This document shows, piece after piece, positions 31,392-40,757 of a stretch of 53,638 nt of DNA. The notes beneath the pieces were generated by a model. That model was not told the DNA's origin and searched no databases. It was given only the letters and a program-made list of their open reading frames with translations. Positions within the stretch are counted from its first letter, which is position 1, and the number at the start of each line of letters is the position of its first letter. This stretch comes from Actinomycetota bacterium (lineage in GTDB: Bacteria; Actinomycetota; Acidimicrobiia; IMCC26256; VFJJ01): NCBI GenBank assembly GCA_009886115.1, contig VFJJ01000103.1:1-53638 (forward strand). Direction: 5' to 3'. A program made the position numbers and the translations under genes.

Positions 31392-33059
31392 ATGATGACG
31401 GACACGACGACATGGGAAGCACCGGGACCGGGGCACTGGGAGCTCGATCGATCGCACTACCCCGGAGGCACCACGCCGATCTCCATCTGGTTGATGGAGC
31501 TCGGGATGGAGCGGGGCATGGCCCGCATGGCCGAGGACTTGGGCGCGCCGATCTCCACGCTCCGGGCGCGCTTCGTGAACGGGTTCATGTACACGCGACT
31601 CGTCCCGCTCGTCGGCGCCGACAAGACCACCACCAAGCTGCCGCCGACGATCGTCTTGAAGATCGCGGCTCGCCTGCACCCTGAGTTCCGCCGGCGGACC
31701 CGGACCGCGACCGCCAACCTGGCCCACCCCCCTGGACCCGCGGTGGTCAGGCGTTGGGAAACCGAGCTGAAGCCCGAGATCGTGACCAAGAACCGGGCGT
31801 TCGACTCGGTCACGCTCGCAGCCCTGGCTGACGCTGCGCTCATCGAGCACCTTCGGGCGCTCCTCGATCACGCCCTCGCCATGAGCGAGTTGCACTTCTG
31901 GCTGCACGGCTACGACACCGGCGCGGTGGCTCGCTACATCGTCTTCACGAAGGCGGCCGGGATTCCGACGTCGGTCGCTGTCACGGCACTCGCCGGCGCC
32001 TCGCCATCGACCCATGCGCCGAGGCAAGAGCTGGCGGCGATCCGCGGCGCGCTCGCAGGGCGCCAGCCGGGATCGCTCGACGAGGTTCGAGCGGCGTCTC
32101 CGAGCGCAGCCGCGCTCCTCGACACCTACCTCGCCGATCGGGCCAGCACGCTGGTCACCCGGTACGACATCGACGGTCTCACTCTGGGCGAGCTCCCCGA
32201 GACGGTCCTGGCCAGCATCCTCCAGGCCGACGATGGGCCGGATCAGCCCAGCGGCAACCGCGGTCGTGGTGGCCCGGGCGATGGAGCTGATGCCGTTGCG
32301 ACCGTCCGAGCACTCGTCCCGACGAGCCAGCAGGTCGAGTTCGACCTGGTGTTGGCTGACGCCCGCGACGTCATGGACATGCGCGACGACAACGGCCCCA
32401 CGGTCTTCGAGTGGCCCGTCGGGCTCATCCGCTTGGCCCTGCTGGAGCTGGGGCGACGCCTTGTTGCAACCGGGCGTGCCCATCGGCCCGAGCACGCGCT
32501 CGAGCTCGACCCCGACGAGATTCGGCATCAGGTCGCCGGCGGTCAGGGGCCGAGTCCCGACGAGTTGGCCGCCCGCCGCGATGCGCGCCTGGCCCTGGCC
32601 CGCCTCGTTCCCCCCGCGACCCTCGGACCGATCGAGCCGAAGCCTCCGCTCGAAGCGCTTCCTCGCCCCCTCGCCCAGATCGTGCTCATGATCACGACGG
32701 CGTTGGAGGAGCTGGGCATGAGCGGTCGCCTGCAGCAGGATCCGTTCGTCGGTGTCGGCATCGGCCAGACCGTGTACCGCGGCCGGGTGCGCCGGGGCGA
32801 CACTCCCGAAGAAGCGATCGAGGCCATGGAACCGGGTGACGTCCTCGTGGTGCGGGCAACGTCGCCCGCGTTCAACAGTGTGCTGGCCATAGCCGGGGCG
32901 GTGGTCACCGCCGACGGGGGCGCGCTCTCGCACGCCGCCGTGCTCGCCCGGGAGCTCGGCATCGCGGCCGTCGTCGGGGCCGCCGGTGCACTCGACCTGC
33001 CCGACGGGGCGATGGTCGACGTCGACCCGATCGCCGGGCGAGTCACGATCGTGACCTGA
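31392..33059 (+). CDS. PEP-utilising-enzyme mobile-domain protein without ATP-grasp
   Basis: 555 residues. The C-terminal ~90 residues are a phosphohistidine swivel domain: VLVVRATSPAFNSVLAIAGAVV, then TADGGALSHAAVLARELGIAAVVG with the candidate phosphorylated His at ~514, and VDVDPIAGRVTIV. The ~430 residues before it resemble the helical linker of rifampin-phosphotransferase/PEP-synthase-like proteins, including MELGMERGMARMAEDLGAP. No ATP-grasp domain is present in the protein or its neighbours. ATG 31392 or 31395 follow aagggag. It could work with an ATP-grasp partner encoded elsewhere. Confidence 0.78.
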   Translation: MMTDTTTWEAPGPGHWELDRSHYPGGTTPISIWLMELGMERGMARMAEDLGAPISTLRARFVNGFMYTRLVPLVGADKTTTKLPPTIVLKIAARLHPEFRRRTRTATANLAHPPGPAVVRRWETELKPEIVTKNRAFDSVTLAALADAALIEHLRALLDHALAMSELHFWLHGYDTGAVARYIVFTKAAGIPTSVAVTALAGASPSTHAPRQELAAIRGALAGRQPGSLDEVRAASPSAAALLDTYLADRASTLVTRYDIDGLTLGELPETVLASILQADDGPDQPSGNRGRGGPGDGADAVATVRALVPTSQQVEFDLVLADARDVMDMRDDNGPTVFEWPVGLIRLALLELGRRLVATGRAHRPEHALELDPDEIRHQVAGGQGPSPDELAARRDARLALARLVPPATLGPIEPKPPLEALPRPLAQIVLMITTALEELGMSGRLQQDPFVGVGIGQTVYRGRVRRGDTPEEAIEAMEPGDVLVVRATSPAFNSVLAIAGAVVTADGGALSHAAVLARELGIAAVVGAAGALDLPDGAMVDVDPIAGRVTIVT

Positions 33060-33117
33060 GCCCTCCGGCCCCCTGGGAGATGGTCATCGACCAGAGCCGC
33101 TGGCCCCGGCTGAACCC

Positions 33118-33828
33118 TTACGACGGCTCGGTCTCCTCGGCGCGCAGCGCGTCAGCGTCGGTGAAGAGGGCGACGGTGGGGGTGCGGCGGACGAGGGAGG
33201 CGGGGACGGTCGGATCTCCGGAGCGCATGCGGCGCACGACTCCGGCCTTGGTGGCGCCGGTGACGAGCCAGAGGATCTGGCGGGACCGGTTGACGGCGGG
33301 GACGGTGAGGGTCATGCGGCGGCGGCCCTGATATGGAGCAGACAGGGCCACGTCGGCGTCGATGACGGTCGACACGGGGTCGCCGGGCGGCCAGCTCGCG
33401 GTGTGGCCGTCGTCGCCGAGGCCGAGGTGCACGAGATCGAGAACAGCCGGCGTGGTACCACAAGCCATCTCGAGCGCACGCTGGTACGCACCACAGGCCC
33501 GGTCGAGGTCGGCGGCTTCGACGGGCATGGGGTGCACATGGGCCGGCGGGATGGACACGTGGTCGAGCAACGTCTCGCGCAGCCCGGTGAGGTTCCGGTC
33601 GGCGTGACCGGCCGGGGCGATGCGCTCGTCGATCTGGAACAGGTGCAGCCGGTCCCAGGGCACGTCGAGTCCGCGCAAGACCCCGAACATCGCCCATGGC
33701 GAGCTCCCTCCGCTCACCGCCAGCGTGAAGTGGCCCCGATCGGCCACCCCGAGGCGAGCCATGTCGGCCACGAAGGCGGCGGCGTCGTGGGCGGCCTGCG
33801 CAGGCGAGTCGGCGACGTGAAGGAGCAT
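33118..33828 (-). CDS. pgl: 6-phosphogluconolactonase
   Basis: 236 residues of the DevB/SOL family; hydrolyses 6-phosphogluconolactone, the second step of the oxidative pentose phosphate pathway. Motifs: FTLAVSGGSSPWAMF, LFQIDERIAP, DRNLTGLRE, HLGLGDDGHTASWPPGDP and LTVPAVNRSRQILWLVTGA. ATG 33828 has a ggggagg ribosome-binding site; an ATG at 33900 in the same frame is less likely. Last gene of the zwf/gnd block. Confidence 0.95.
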   Translation of the reverse strand: MLLHVADSPAQAAHDAAAFVADMARLGVADRGHFTLAVSGGSSPWAMFGVLRGLDVPWDRLHLFQIDERIAPAGHADRNLTGLRETLLDHVSIPPAHVHPMPVEAADLDRACGAYQRALEMACGTTPAVLDLVHLGLGDDGHTASWPPGDPVSTVIDADVALSAPYQGRRRMTLTVPAVNRSRQILWLVTGATKAGVVRRMRSGDPTVPASLVRRTPTVALFTDADALRAEETEPS

Positions 33829-33854
33829 GGCCTCCCCGCGAGCCCCCGAGCCGG

Positions 33855-34466
33855 TCAGCGTGGGGCCTCGATCCCTTGCAGGTGACAGGTTTCGTTCCAC
33901 ATGGCCAGTGCCGGCGTCTCACGCTCGTAGCTGAGGACGCTGATGGCCGCCGTGCCCATGGTGAACAGCCGGCCGCATCCCGCCGGCAGGCCCAGCCAGC
34001 GCGCCGTGAGGATCCGCAACAGATGGGCGTGGGCGAAGAGGATCGTGTTGCCGTCGATGGAACGGGCACGGGCGATGACGCGGTCGCAGCGGACGCCGAC
34101 CTCGTCGACCGTCTCACCTTCGATGATCGGATGGGTCCACACGCTCCAGGCGGGAATCGTCTCGCGCACTTCGGGGGTGGTCCGGGCCTCGTAGATGCCG
34201 TAGTTCCACTCCAGGAGATCGTCGTCGACCTCAGCGACGCGCCCATAACCGGCGAGGCGACTCGTGTCGAGGGCCCGCTGCATGGGGCTCGTGTAGACGG
34301 CCGCGTACGTGCGCCGGGCCAGCATCTCACCCAGATGCATGGCTTGGCGCTCGCCGAGCTCGGTGAGCGTGATGTCGGTCCTGCCGGTGTGCTGCCCCGA
34401 CTTCGACCATTCGGTCTCACCGTGGCGCACCAACACCAGCTCGGGTCGCTGCACGTGCGCGCTCAT
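33855..34466 (-). CDS. Histidine phosphatase family protein (phosphoglycerate-mutase-like)
   Basis: 203 residues. Phosphohistidine motif LVLVRHGETEWSKSGQHTGRTDI, then MQRALDTSRLAGY, the acid residue in LLEWNYGIYE, and the second catalytic His in ILFAHAHLLRIL. A hydrolase of a phosphorylated metabolite rather than glycolytic mutase is likely, given its place between glucokinase and pgl. ATG 34466 has ggag at a 6-base spacing; a GTG at 34502 in frame would place the start directly beside a 31-bp palindrome. Confidence 0.88.
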   Translation of the reverse strand: MSAHVQRPELVLVRHGETEWSKSGQHTGRTDITLTELGERQAMHLGEMLARRTYAAVYTSPMQRALDTSRLAGYGRVAEVDDDLLEWNYGIYEARTTPEVRETIPAWSVWTHPIIEGETVDEVGVRCDRVIARARSIDGNTILFAHAHLLRILTARWLGLPAGCGRLFTMGTAAISVLSYERETPALAMWNETCHLQGIEAPR

Positions 34467-34502
34467 CGTGGGCTCCAGACGATCAGGCCGAGACTCCGAC
34501 AC

Positions 34503-34533
34503 ATACCGATAGTCACAACGTGACTATCGGTAT
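34503..34533. promoter_or_regulatory. Perfect 14-bp inverted repeat (operator or terminator)
   Basis: ATACCGATAGTCAC at 34503-34516 and GTGACTATCGGTAT at 34520-34533 with a 3-nt centre. It lies between the ROK kinase stop (34558) and the phosphatase start. It is unusually AT-rich for this genome and has no T-run, which favours a repressor operator over a terminator. Confidence 0.75.
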
Positions 34534-34557
34534 CCAGGATCGCGCATGGCATGCAGA

Positions 34558-35457
34558 TCACGTTGCCCGCCTCCACGCCGCGCCGCCGATGAGCGCGGCA
34601 TCGTCGCCCAGCGCGGCCTCCGCGACGTCGATCGGCTCGGTGAGCCCCACGGGCCCGAAGCGCGCGATGACGGCACGGATCGGGTCGAGCACAAGCGAGC
34701 CGTTGCGGCCCAGCCCGCCACCGATCACGACGATCTCCGGGCTGAAGAGGTGACAGAGGTTCGTGATGCCGACTGCCGCAGCCTCGACCGTGCGGTCGAA
34801 CACCGCAGTTGCCGCCGGATCTCCCCGCCGGACGAGCTCGACGAGAGCCCGACCGGTGACGCCGAGCCCGGCTTCGGCTGCGTTGCGTCCGAGAGCGGTG
34901 CCCGAGCCCAGGTTCTCGACCGTCGCGTGGAGGAGATCGTCACGTCGAGCAGCGGCGATGTCGATGATCGTGTGTCCCAGCTCGGCCATCGATCGGCGCC
35001 CGTGCACGATCTTGCCGTTCAACACGACGCCGGCGCCGACCCCCGTCGACAGGGTGACGTAGGCCACGTCGTCCCGTCCCCGTCCGGCACCGAAGTAGGC
35101 CTCGCCCACCGCGGCCAGATCGGCGTCGTTGGCGAGGAGCACGTCGACGTGCAGGGCAGCTTCGAGTGCTCGCTCGTTGAGCGCCGGCACCCAGCTCTTG
35201 GGCAGGTTGGGCGCCATCTCGAGCACGCCGGCCCGGTGGTCGATCCGTCCCGGCATCCCGATCACGGCATGGTCGACCCCGGCCTCGACGGCTACGGTCC
35301 CCCGCAACTCGGCGCCGATCAACGACAAGAAGGCCGTCGGACGCTGATCGCCCTTGGGCGTCGGCTCGGTACGCCGACCGAGGATGGTCCCGTCGGCGGC
35401 GACGATCGCCACGCGCATGTTGGTGCCCCCGAGGTCGACAGCCAGCACGGCGCTCAC
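34558..35457 (-). CDS. ROK-family sugar kinase, probable glucokinase
   Basis: 299 residues. ATP-binding VLAVDLGGTNMRVAIV, GMPGRIDHRAGVLEMAPNLP, the catalytic Asp in VLLANDADLAAVGEAYFG, STGVGAGVVLNGKIVHG and EIVVIGGGLGRNG are typical ROK motifs. The zinc-binding CxCGxxGCxE that normally follows the ELGH motif is absent: ELGHTIIDIAAARRDDLLHA runs straight on. Directly downstream of zwf, so phosphorylation of glucose to feed the pentose phosphate pathway is the likely role. GTG 35457 sits at the edge of a 96-bp duplication; an upstream in-frame open stretch through the repeats is probably not translated. Confidence 0.9.
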   Translation of the reverse strand: MSAVLAVDLGGTNMRVAIVAADGTILGRRTEPTPKGDQRPTAFLSLIGAELRGTVAVEAGVDHAVIGMPGRIDHRAGVLEMAPNLPKSWVPALNERALEAALHVDVLLANDADLAAVGEAYFGAGRGRDDVAYVTLSTGVGAGVVLNGKIVHGRRSMAELGHTIIDIAAARRDDLLHATVENLGSGTALGRNAAEAGLGVTGRALVELVRRGDPAATAVFDRTVEAAAVGITNLCHLFSPEIVVIGGGLGRNGSLVLDPIRAVIARFGPVGLTEPIDVAEAALGDDAALIGGAAWRRAT

Positions 35458-35648
35458 GGATGCCACCCTACGGGCGACACCCATGAGCGCATCGCCACTC
35501 CGTGGCGGCACGGCACCATGACCCCTGATTCGCTCGCCTGCGGCTCCCTCACCGGATGCCACCCTACGGGCGACACCCATGAGCGCATCGCCACTCCGTG
35601 GCGGCACGGCACCATGACCCCTGATTCGCTCGCCTGCGGCTCCCTCAC
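35457..35648. repeat. Two perfect tandem copies of a 96-bp unit between zwf and glucokinase
   Basis: Copy 1 is 35457-35552 and copy 2 is 35553-35648, identical by eye. The unit contains a CGCCAC-TCC-GTGGCG hairpin and spans from the zwf stop to the kinase start, so it forms the whole intergenic DNA. Length is a multiple of three and all copies are open in the kinase frame. Confidence 0.95.
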
Positions 35649-37054
35649 CGGGTACTGCCGTGGGGGCATTCGACCCAGTCGCGGTCGTCGGGCAGCAGCA
35701 GGCTCGCCTGCACGGGTCCCCAGGTGCCGCGGTCGTAGGGGAAGGCGGTTCCGTGGTCGTCGAGCACGCCATCGGCGATCCGCCATGCCTCCTCGACGGC
35801 ATCCTGACGGGCGAAGAGCCGCTGATCGCCGGCGATGGCGTCGTGCAGCAGACGTTCGTAGGGCTCGGGTCCCTCGCCACCGAGCTCGCGCTCGTACATG
35901 ACCTCGAGGTCGACGGGGCGGCTGATGAGCTCGCCGCCGGGGACCTTGGCCTGCATGGTCAGCGTGATCGTGTCGTCGGGCTTCATCCGGAACCGGAGAT
36001 GGTTGGGGTGAGGCTGGGGATGCGCCGCGTCGGCGAACATCAGCCGGGGCGGGGCCTTGAACTCCACGAGCGCTTCCTGCACCGTCTGGGCCAGGCCCTT
36101 GCCAGCCCGGATGTAGAAGGGCACGCCGGCCCAGCGCCACGAGTCGATCTCGAGCTTCAGCGCCACGTAGGTCTCGGTGTCGGAGCCAGGGTCGACACCG
36201 GGCTCGTCGCGATAGCCCCGGTACTGGCCCCTGATCAGGTTCTCGGGCCGCCAGGCCTTCATCGACTTGAGCACCTTGACGGTCTCGTCGCGCAGCGCGT
36301 CGGCAGCGGCTGAGACGGGGGGCTCCATGGCCAAGAGGCACACCATCTGCAGGAGGTGGTTCTGCACCACGTCGCGCATGGCCCCGACGTTGTCGTAGAA
36401 ACCGCCTCGCCCCTCCACGCCGAAGTCCTCGGCCATGGTGATCTGCACGTGCTCCACGTAGTGCCGGTTCCACAGCGGTTCGAGCAGGGCGTTGGCGAAG
36501 CGGAACACCATCAGGTTCTGGACGGGCTCCTTGCCCAGGAAGTGGTCGATCCGAAAGATCGCTTCCTCGGGGAATTGCTCGTGCAGCGTGGCGTTGAGCT
36601 CGAGCGCGCTGGCGAGGTCGCGACCGAACGGCTTCTCGATCACGATGCGGCTGCCGGCAGCGAGCCCCACCCGGGCCAATCCGTTGGCAACATTGGGGAA
36701 CAGGACCGGGGGAATCGCCAGGTAGAAGACCGGTCGCACCGAACCGTGGATCGCCGCGGCCAGGCGCTCGTACACCGTCGGATCCTGGTAGTCGCCCCCG
36801 ACGTAGCTGAGTCGACGAGCGAACTCCTCGAAGGTGGTCTCGTCGAAGGTGCCGTGTCCCTGCAGCGCTTCTCGAGCCCGGAGCCGAAGTTGATCGTCGG
36901 TCCAGGGCTCGAACGCCACGCCCACCACGGGTATCTCGAGGTGGCCCCCGCGGAACAGGTCGTACACGGCACGGAACAGCTTCTTCTTCGCCAGGTCGCC
37001 GGTGATCCCGAACAACACGAGCACGTCGGCCCGCTTTCCCCGCTCAGCCGGCAC
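35645..37054 (-). CDS. zwf: Glucose-6-phosphate 1-dehydrogenase
   Basis: 469 residues; oxidises glucose-6-phosphate to the lactone with NAD(P). Cofactor motif [14 protein letters not shown], the EKPFGRDL segment and the active-site motif [15 protein letters not shown] are all intact, with [10 protein letters not shown] and [12 protein letters not shown] further on. GTG start at 37054, 18 bp after gnd. The stop lies in the 96-bp repeat. Confidence 0.97.
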   Translation of the reverse strand: MPAERGKRADVLVLFGITGDLAKKKLFRAVYDLFRGGHLEIPVVGVAFEPWTDDQLRLRAREALQGHGTFDETTFEEFARRLSYVGGDYQDPTVYERLAAAIHGSVRPVFYLAIPPVLFPNVANGLARVGLAAGSRIVIEKPFGRDLASALELNATLHEQFPEEAIFRIDHFLGKEPVQNLMVFRFANALLEPLWNRHYVEHVQITMAEDFGVEGRGGFYDNVGAMRDVVQNHLLQMVCLLAMEPPVSAAADALRDETVKVLKSMKAWRPENLIRGQYRGYRDEPGVDPGSDTETYVALKLEIDSWRWAGVPFYIRAGKGLAQTVQEALVEFKAPPRLMFADAAHPQPHPNHLRFRMKPDDTITLTMQAKVPGGELISRPVDLEVMYERELGGEGPEPYERLLHDAIAGDQRLFARQDAVEEAWRIADGVLDDHGTAFPYDRGTWGPVQASLLLPDDRDWVECPHGSTR

Positions 37055-37072
37055 GGTGCTCGTCCATCGATC

Positions 37073-38086
<1,014 letters not shown>

Positions 38087-38204
38087 TGCGGTCCTCTTCC
38101 CTGCTCGTGTCGATACGGGACCATGTTCTCACGTGACGAGACCCACGCAGAACACGCCTCGCCGGGCGCTCTTGCCGTCTGGCAGTGGCTCGAAGCGTTG
38201 CGAG

Positions 38205-40169
38205 CTATTCGCGCGGCTCGCCCACCCATTCGAAGTGCATGCCGTCGGGGATGGTGAAGCCGCCACCCCAGGCGAAACCCCAGCGGCGGAAGATCGCCAC
38301 GACCCTCGGGTCGATGCGAGGCGTGGCGCCGAAGGCGTTGGTGCGCGGGTTGATGTCGACGGCGATCCCCCACGAATGCCGGGAGAGGCTGCCGCCGCTG
38401 TTCGATCCGGGCGAGCGGATCTCGCGCGGGACGTAGCAGCCACCGTTGCGACGCGTGTCGGCGAGGTCGATCGCGCCGGCCAGGCCGGCAGCGGCCACCT
38501 CCCCGAGGGCCCCACGCAATGCGGGCATGATCGTCCGGTGACAGCGCAGGAGCCCGATGAGGGGGACGGGCTCGGTGACGATGTTCGCCGCGACCCATCC
38601 GGCCTCGGGGCTGATCGAGTTCCCGCCACCGGAGAACGCGAACTCACCCAGCCGGCGCTTGAGCTCGGCCGTGTCGAGGACCCGATCGGGGCTCGGCGCA
38701 TCCCATGAACGTCTGACCCGGATACCAGGGGTCGCGCCCAGACGGCGTCCGAGCACGAACTCGATCGCGGCCCGGGACCGGTAGCCCCAGATCCGTACCG
38801 ACGACGGCCGCACGAATCCGAAGGAGGCCGCCACCCCGTCAGCGAAGAGCAGCTCGATCGAGCCGACATCGGCGTCGTCGGCGACGAGCCCGATCGTCGC
38901 CGACGACACGGCGCCGTTCCATCCCAGGAACTCGACCACATCGCCGACCTGCGCCCCCCGCAGCGCTGCCGAGGTTGAGCCCATCACGACCTGCCCGGTG
39001 CTCAGCACGCGGCCGACCTCGGGGCTCATGAGCTCGACGGCGGCCGCGGGGTCGATCGCGGTCGAGGCCATGGGGTAGCGCATGCCCGGCGGCGCCGCCT
39101 GCACCACGGCGCCACCCCGCATCACGCGATACAGACCGATCGTCCCCGCGTGCACCACGGTGGAGAAGCCGCCCACGTCGTTGGCCGCCGCGACCGCAGA
39201 CCGGATCGTCGCCGCGTCGAGCTGTCTCGCCGCGCCGACCGTCACCAGCTCCCGGCCCCGTCCGAGCACGACCCAGGTGGACCCCGTCGGGGCGACTCCG
39301 ATGCCGACGGGCCAGTCGCCCGCCAGGTCGACGGGGGGGATGGTCGCCTTGGCGGCAACGCCGAACGTCGAGACGACACCGAGGTTGTCGACGGTTGCGT
39401 ACCCACCCGGGGCCACTGCGATGGCGGCGACCATGCCCTGGGTGACCGGCCGGCCCAGGAAGGCCGCGTCACCGAACGCGAAGATCCCACCGTCACGAGC
39501 GGCCAGCCAATACCCGCTGCCCGACGGTGTGGCGGCCACCCCCACGACCGGCGCCAGCAACGGGGATCCGCCCGTCGAGCCGAAGAACCGAGCATCACCG
39601 AACGCGAAGATCCCACCGTCACGAGCGACGAGCCAGTAGCCGTTGCCGGTGGGGCTCGCGGCCATGCCAACGATCGGTTGGTTGATCACCTGGCTTCCGG
39701 TGGATCCGAAGAAACGAGCATCGCCAAACGCGAAGATCCCACCGTCGGCGGCGACGAACCAGTACCCCTTGCCCGCGGGATGGGCGGCCATCCCCACGAT
39801 CGGCTGGTTGAGCGTCAGGTTGCCGGTCGATCCGAAGAAGACGGCATCGCCGTATGCGAAGATCCCGCCGTCGGCCGCGACGAGCCAGTACCCGTTGCCC
39901 GTTGGCGTGGGCGCCAGACCCACCAAGGGGAATCGGAGCGCGAGCTCGGCTGGCGAACCGAAGGATCGGGATCCGAAGACGGCAACCACGTCGGTCGCCG
40001 CAACGCCCAGCGGGCGGACCCGTTGACGGTCGTCGACGATCTCGACGTCGGCCGGATCGACATCGGCGTGCGCTGCGGTTCCTGTGAGCACCAGAGAGCT
40101 CACCAGGACACTCGTCAGCGCCGCCGCCACGACGTGGCGCGCGCGAAGAAGGTCGGGCGTTCGGGACAT
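38205..40169 (-). CDS. Secreted repeat protein with M15-type D-Ala-D-Ala carboxypeptidase domain
   Basis: 654 residues. Signal peptide (VVAAALTSVLVSSLVLTGTAAHA) at the N-terminus. Residues ~60-240 hold four to five ~43-residue repeats of the type GNGYWLVAADGGIFAYGDA, each followed by FFGSTG and an (P)IVGMAA segment, a cell-surface repeat frequent in Acidimicrobiia. The C-terminal ~110 residues are an M15/VanY-like zinc peptidase: SRHSWGIAVDIN gives His598 and Asp605, and MHFEWVG gives His645. It probably trims peptidoglycan outside the cell, with the repeats as a surface or spacer module. Confidence 0.88.
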   Translation of the reverse strand: MSRTPDLLRARHVVAAALTSVLVSSLVLTGTAAHADVDPADVEIVDDRQRVRPLGVAATDVVAVFGSRSFGSPAELALRFPLVGLAPTPTGNGYWLVAADGGIFAYGDAVFFGSTGNLTLNQPIVGMAAHPAGKGYWFVAADGGIFAFGDARFFGSTGSQVINQPIVGMAASPTGNGYWLVARDGGIFAFGDARFFGSTGGSPLLAPVVGVAATPSGSGYWLAARDGGIFAFGDAAFLGRPVTQGMVAAIAVAPGGYATVDNLGVVSTFGVAAKATIPPVDLAGDWPVGIGVAPTGSTWVVLGRGRELVTVGAARQLDAATIRSAVAAANDVGGFSTVVHAGTIGLYRVMRGGAVVQAAPPGMRYPMASTAIDPAAAVELMSPEVGRVLSTGQVVMGSTSAALRGAQVGDVVEFLGWNGAVSSATIGLVADDADVGSIELLFADGVAASFGFVRPSSVRIWGYRSRAAIEFVLGRRLGATPGIRVRRSWDAPSPDRVLDTAELKRRLGEFAFSGGGNSISPEAGWVAANIVTEPVPLIGLLRCHRTIMPALRGALGEVAAAGLAGAIDLADTRRNGGCYVPREIRSPGSNSGGSLSRHSWGIAVDINPRTNAFGATPRIDPRVVAIFRRWGFAWGGGFTIPDGMHFEWVGEPRE

Positions 40170-40234
40170 GCCACCAGTCTGGCCGGCGCGCGACCCGCTG
40201 CCGCGCCGACGCTGCCCGATGCACAGCGGGACGG

Positions 40235-40726
40235 TCAGCTCTGGTCATCCATCGGCTGGCAGGCGCGGTCGAGGCCCAGCACCCGGGTGAGGCGGCCGTA
40301 GGCCATCCACGATCCGACCGAGATCCCGAGATCGAGGATCTCTTCGTCCGAGAACAGGCCCCGCATCCGGGCGATGAGCTCAGGCGTGATGCTCTCGTGG
40401 TCGAGCGCGAACCGCTCGGCGTACTCGACGGCCATCCGCTCCTGGTCGGTGTAGCCCGGCCAGGTCGCCCAATCGCGCAGGTGCGTGTAGTGCTCCTCGT
40501 CGACACCTCGGTCCGCGAACTGCGGCACCCGGTGGTGGAGTCAGACGAAGCACCCGTTGATCTGGGCGATGCGCATGCGCGCCGCCTCCGAGACCCGAGG
40601 CTCGAGGATCGAGTGCCGGGCGATCGACCTCGAGAGACCGGTGACCGCGGCGCCCATCTCGGGTCGCAGGGCCCAGACCCGCCGCGCTTGGTCCCCGTCA
40701 CCGTCGGGCACTCTGATGTACGCCAT
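40235..40726 (-). CDS. AhpD-like/carboxymuconolactone-decarboxylase-family protein, probable CxxU selenoprotein
   Basis: One 163-codon frame with a single in-frame UGA at codon 62 (40543-40541). Upstream: MAYIRVPDGDGDQARRVWAL ... EAARMRIAQINGCFV; downstream: LHHRVPQFADRGVDEEHYTH ... EYAERFALDHESITPELIARMRGLFSDEEILDLGISVGSWMAYGRLTRVL. Both halves match the CMD/AhpD alkylhydroperoxidase fold, and relatives have a CxxC redox motif at C59-F-V-x62. The UGA stands where the second, reactive Cys belongs, giving C-F-V-U. A SECIS-like hairpin follows. ATG 40726 has ggggag at a 7-base spacing. Alternative: a simple nonsense mutation of TGC/TGT to TGA, in which case this is a pseudogene. Confidence 0.78.
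40504..40534 (-). promoter_or_regulatory. Candidate bacterial SECIS hairpin downstream of the UGA
   Basis: Starting 7 nt after the UGA the RNA folds as CACC / GGU / bulged G / CCGC, loop AGUUC, GCGG / ACC / GA / GGUG: three helices of 4, 3 and 4 pairs. The apical loop has G then U at positions 2-3, with that G 21 nt after the UGA. Known bacterial SECIS elements need a short stem, a small apical loop with an early G (GU in E. coli fdhF), and this distance range. Confidence 0.65.
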
Positions 40727-40757
40727 GGCAGCACTCCCCGCGACTTGAGCTTCCGCA

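Noticed and set aside
31305-32933. 542-codon minus-strand frame opposite the swivel-domain protein
   Set aside because: No recognisable domain, while the plus strand encodes the GGALSHAAVL motif with normal codon usage and an SD site.
35457-35648. Kinase N-terminal extension encoded by the 96-bp repeats
   Set aside because: The frame is open but the peptide has no family similarity and the normal ROK N-terminus starts at the GTG at 35457; kept only as an alternative.
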